Source of the DNA: a bacterium endosymbiont of Bathymodiolus sp. 5 South
Lineage (GTDB): Bacteria; Pseudomonadota; Gammaproteobacteria; PS1; Pseudothioglobaceae
Direction of reading: 5' to 3'
Length of the DNA stretch: 36,646 nucleotides
Assembly: GCF_900128535.1 (NCBI RefSeq)
Contig: NZ_FQTR01000006.1
Location: forward strand, 1 to 36,646
Shown: piece by piece, positions 36,541 to 36,646 of the stretch
How positions within the stretch are numbered: position 1 is the first letter of the stretch
Layout: every line of letters starts with the position of its first letter
Notes under the pieces: model-generated
Databases searched by the model: none
Told to the model about the DNA's origin: nothing
What the model saw: the letters and a program-made list of their open reading frames with translations, nothing else
Program-made: the position numbers and the translations under genes

Positions 36541-36646
36541 GAGACCTTTGCATAAATATGAATAATCATCAAAACGCCATTTTTCACCAACTTGACAATT
36601 TTATAAAACACAGCCATAGCTTTGCTATGACTATATTTCATAAAAT
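36541..36646. mobile_element. Left part of another foldback repeat, cut by the window end
   Basis: GAGACCTTTGCATAAATATG followed by AATAATCATCAAAA matches the left end of the element at 18536. The centre reaches a stem CATAGC-TTT-GCTATG (36615-36629) at the same place as the stem in the first copy, but with other bases. The right arm lies beyond the window. Confidence 0.8.

Noticed and set aside
1-36646. CRISPR array, tRNA or rRNA genes
   Set aside because: No regularly spaced repeats with unique spacers and no tRNA or rRNA signature were seen in the gaps on either strand.

Overview
The window is AT-rich, densely coded bacterial DNA. Many proteins read like gammaproteobacterial orthologues: YbiT, YajR-type MFS, SpoT, BamD, TolB/Pal, IscX, and a rib-nusB operon. 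A small secreted Asn/Tyr/Gly-rich protein resembling sulfur globule proteins, a SulP transporter and the low GC point to a sulfur-oxidising gammaproteobacterium, perhaps of the SUP05/Thioglobus/mussel-symbiont group. That placement is inference from gene character only; no rRNA or tRNA gene was found.

Layout. 1-1.1 kb: end of a type I restriction-modification methylase gene (hsdM), cut by the window edge. 1.4-3.9 kb: glnA with a strong terminator, then bioB. 3.9-6.0 kb (minus strand): ftsW-murG, a fragment of the division/cell-wall cluster, convergent with and overlapping bioB. 6.1-7.7 kb: the ABC-F ATPase ybiT. 7.7-9.6 kb: an AT-rich accessory patch with a pentapeptide-like membrane protein, a collapsed zeta-toxin-like kinase gene and a 55-codon partner gene. 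9.6-14.7 kb: a tight run of yihY-type gene, ribE, ribB(A), ribH, nusB and sulP. 14.8-18.4 kb (minus): metH. 18.5-19.6 kb: a 161-bp foldback element with target duplication, the sulfur-globule-like gene and a HIT hydrolase. 19.7-22.2 kb (minus): ssb, an MFS transporter and bamD. 22.3-26.5 kb: spoT, iscX, tolB and pal. 26.5-28.0 kb: a degenerate foldback copy and a pabB-like gene. 28.1-30.0 kb (minus): an NAD synthetase with an N-terminal helix-turn-helix domain. 30.2-34.3 kb: the aapJQMP amino-acid ABC transporter, followed by an orphan winged-helix protein. 35.1-36.5 kb: a thioredoxin-like gene and hemH, then the start of another foldback copy at the window end.

Most interesting. The NAD synthetase (nadE) has no usable start codon between its DNA-binding domain and its enzyme domains, so it must be made as an HTH-NadE fusion. 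Upstream lies a perfect 9-bp inverted repeat with 20-bp centre-to-centre spacing, one arm overlapping a perfect TATAAT on the nadE strand. Together these suggest a self-regulating NAD enzyme, by analogy with NadR, PutA and BirA. Second is a family of foldback repeats (four copies or fragments) with conserved ends and a central stem that stays paired although its bases differ between copies.

Regulation visible in the sequence: clear intrinsic terminators after glnA, after the sulfur-globule-like gene and between the HIT gene and ssb; a weaker hairpin between aapJ and aapQ; and ATGA or GTGA start/stop overlaps suggesting translational coupling (iscX-tolB, nusB-sulP, 55-aa ORF-yihY).
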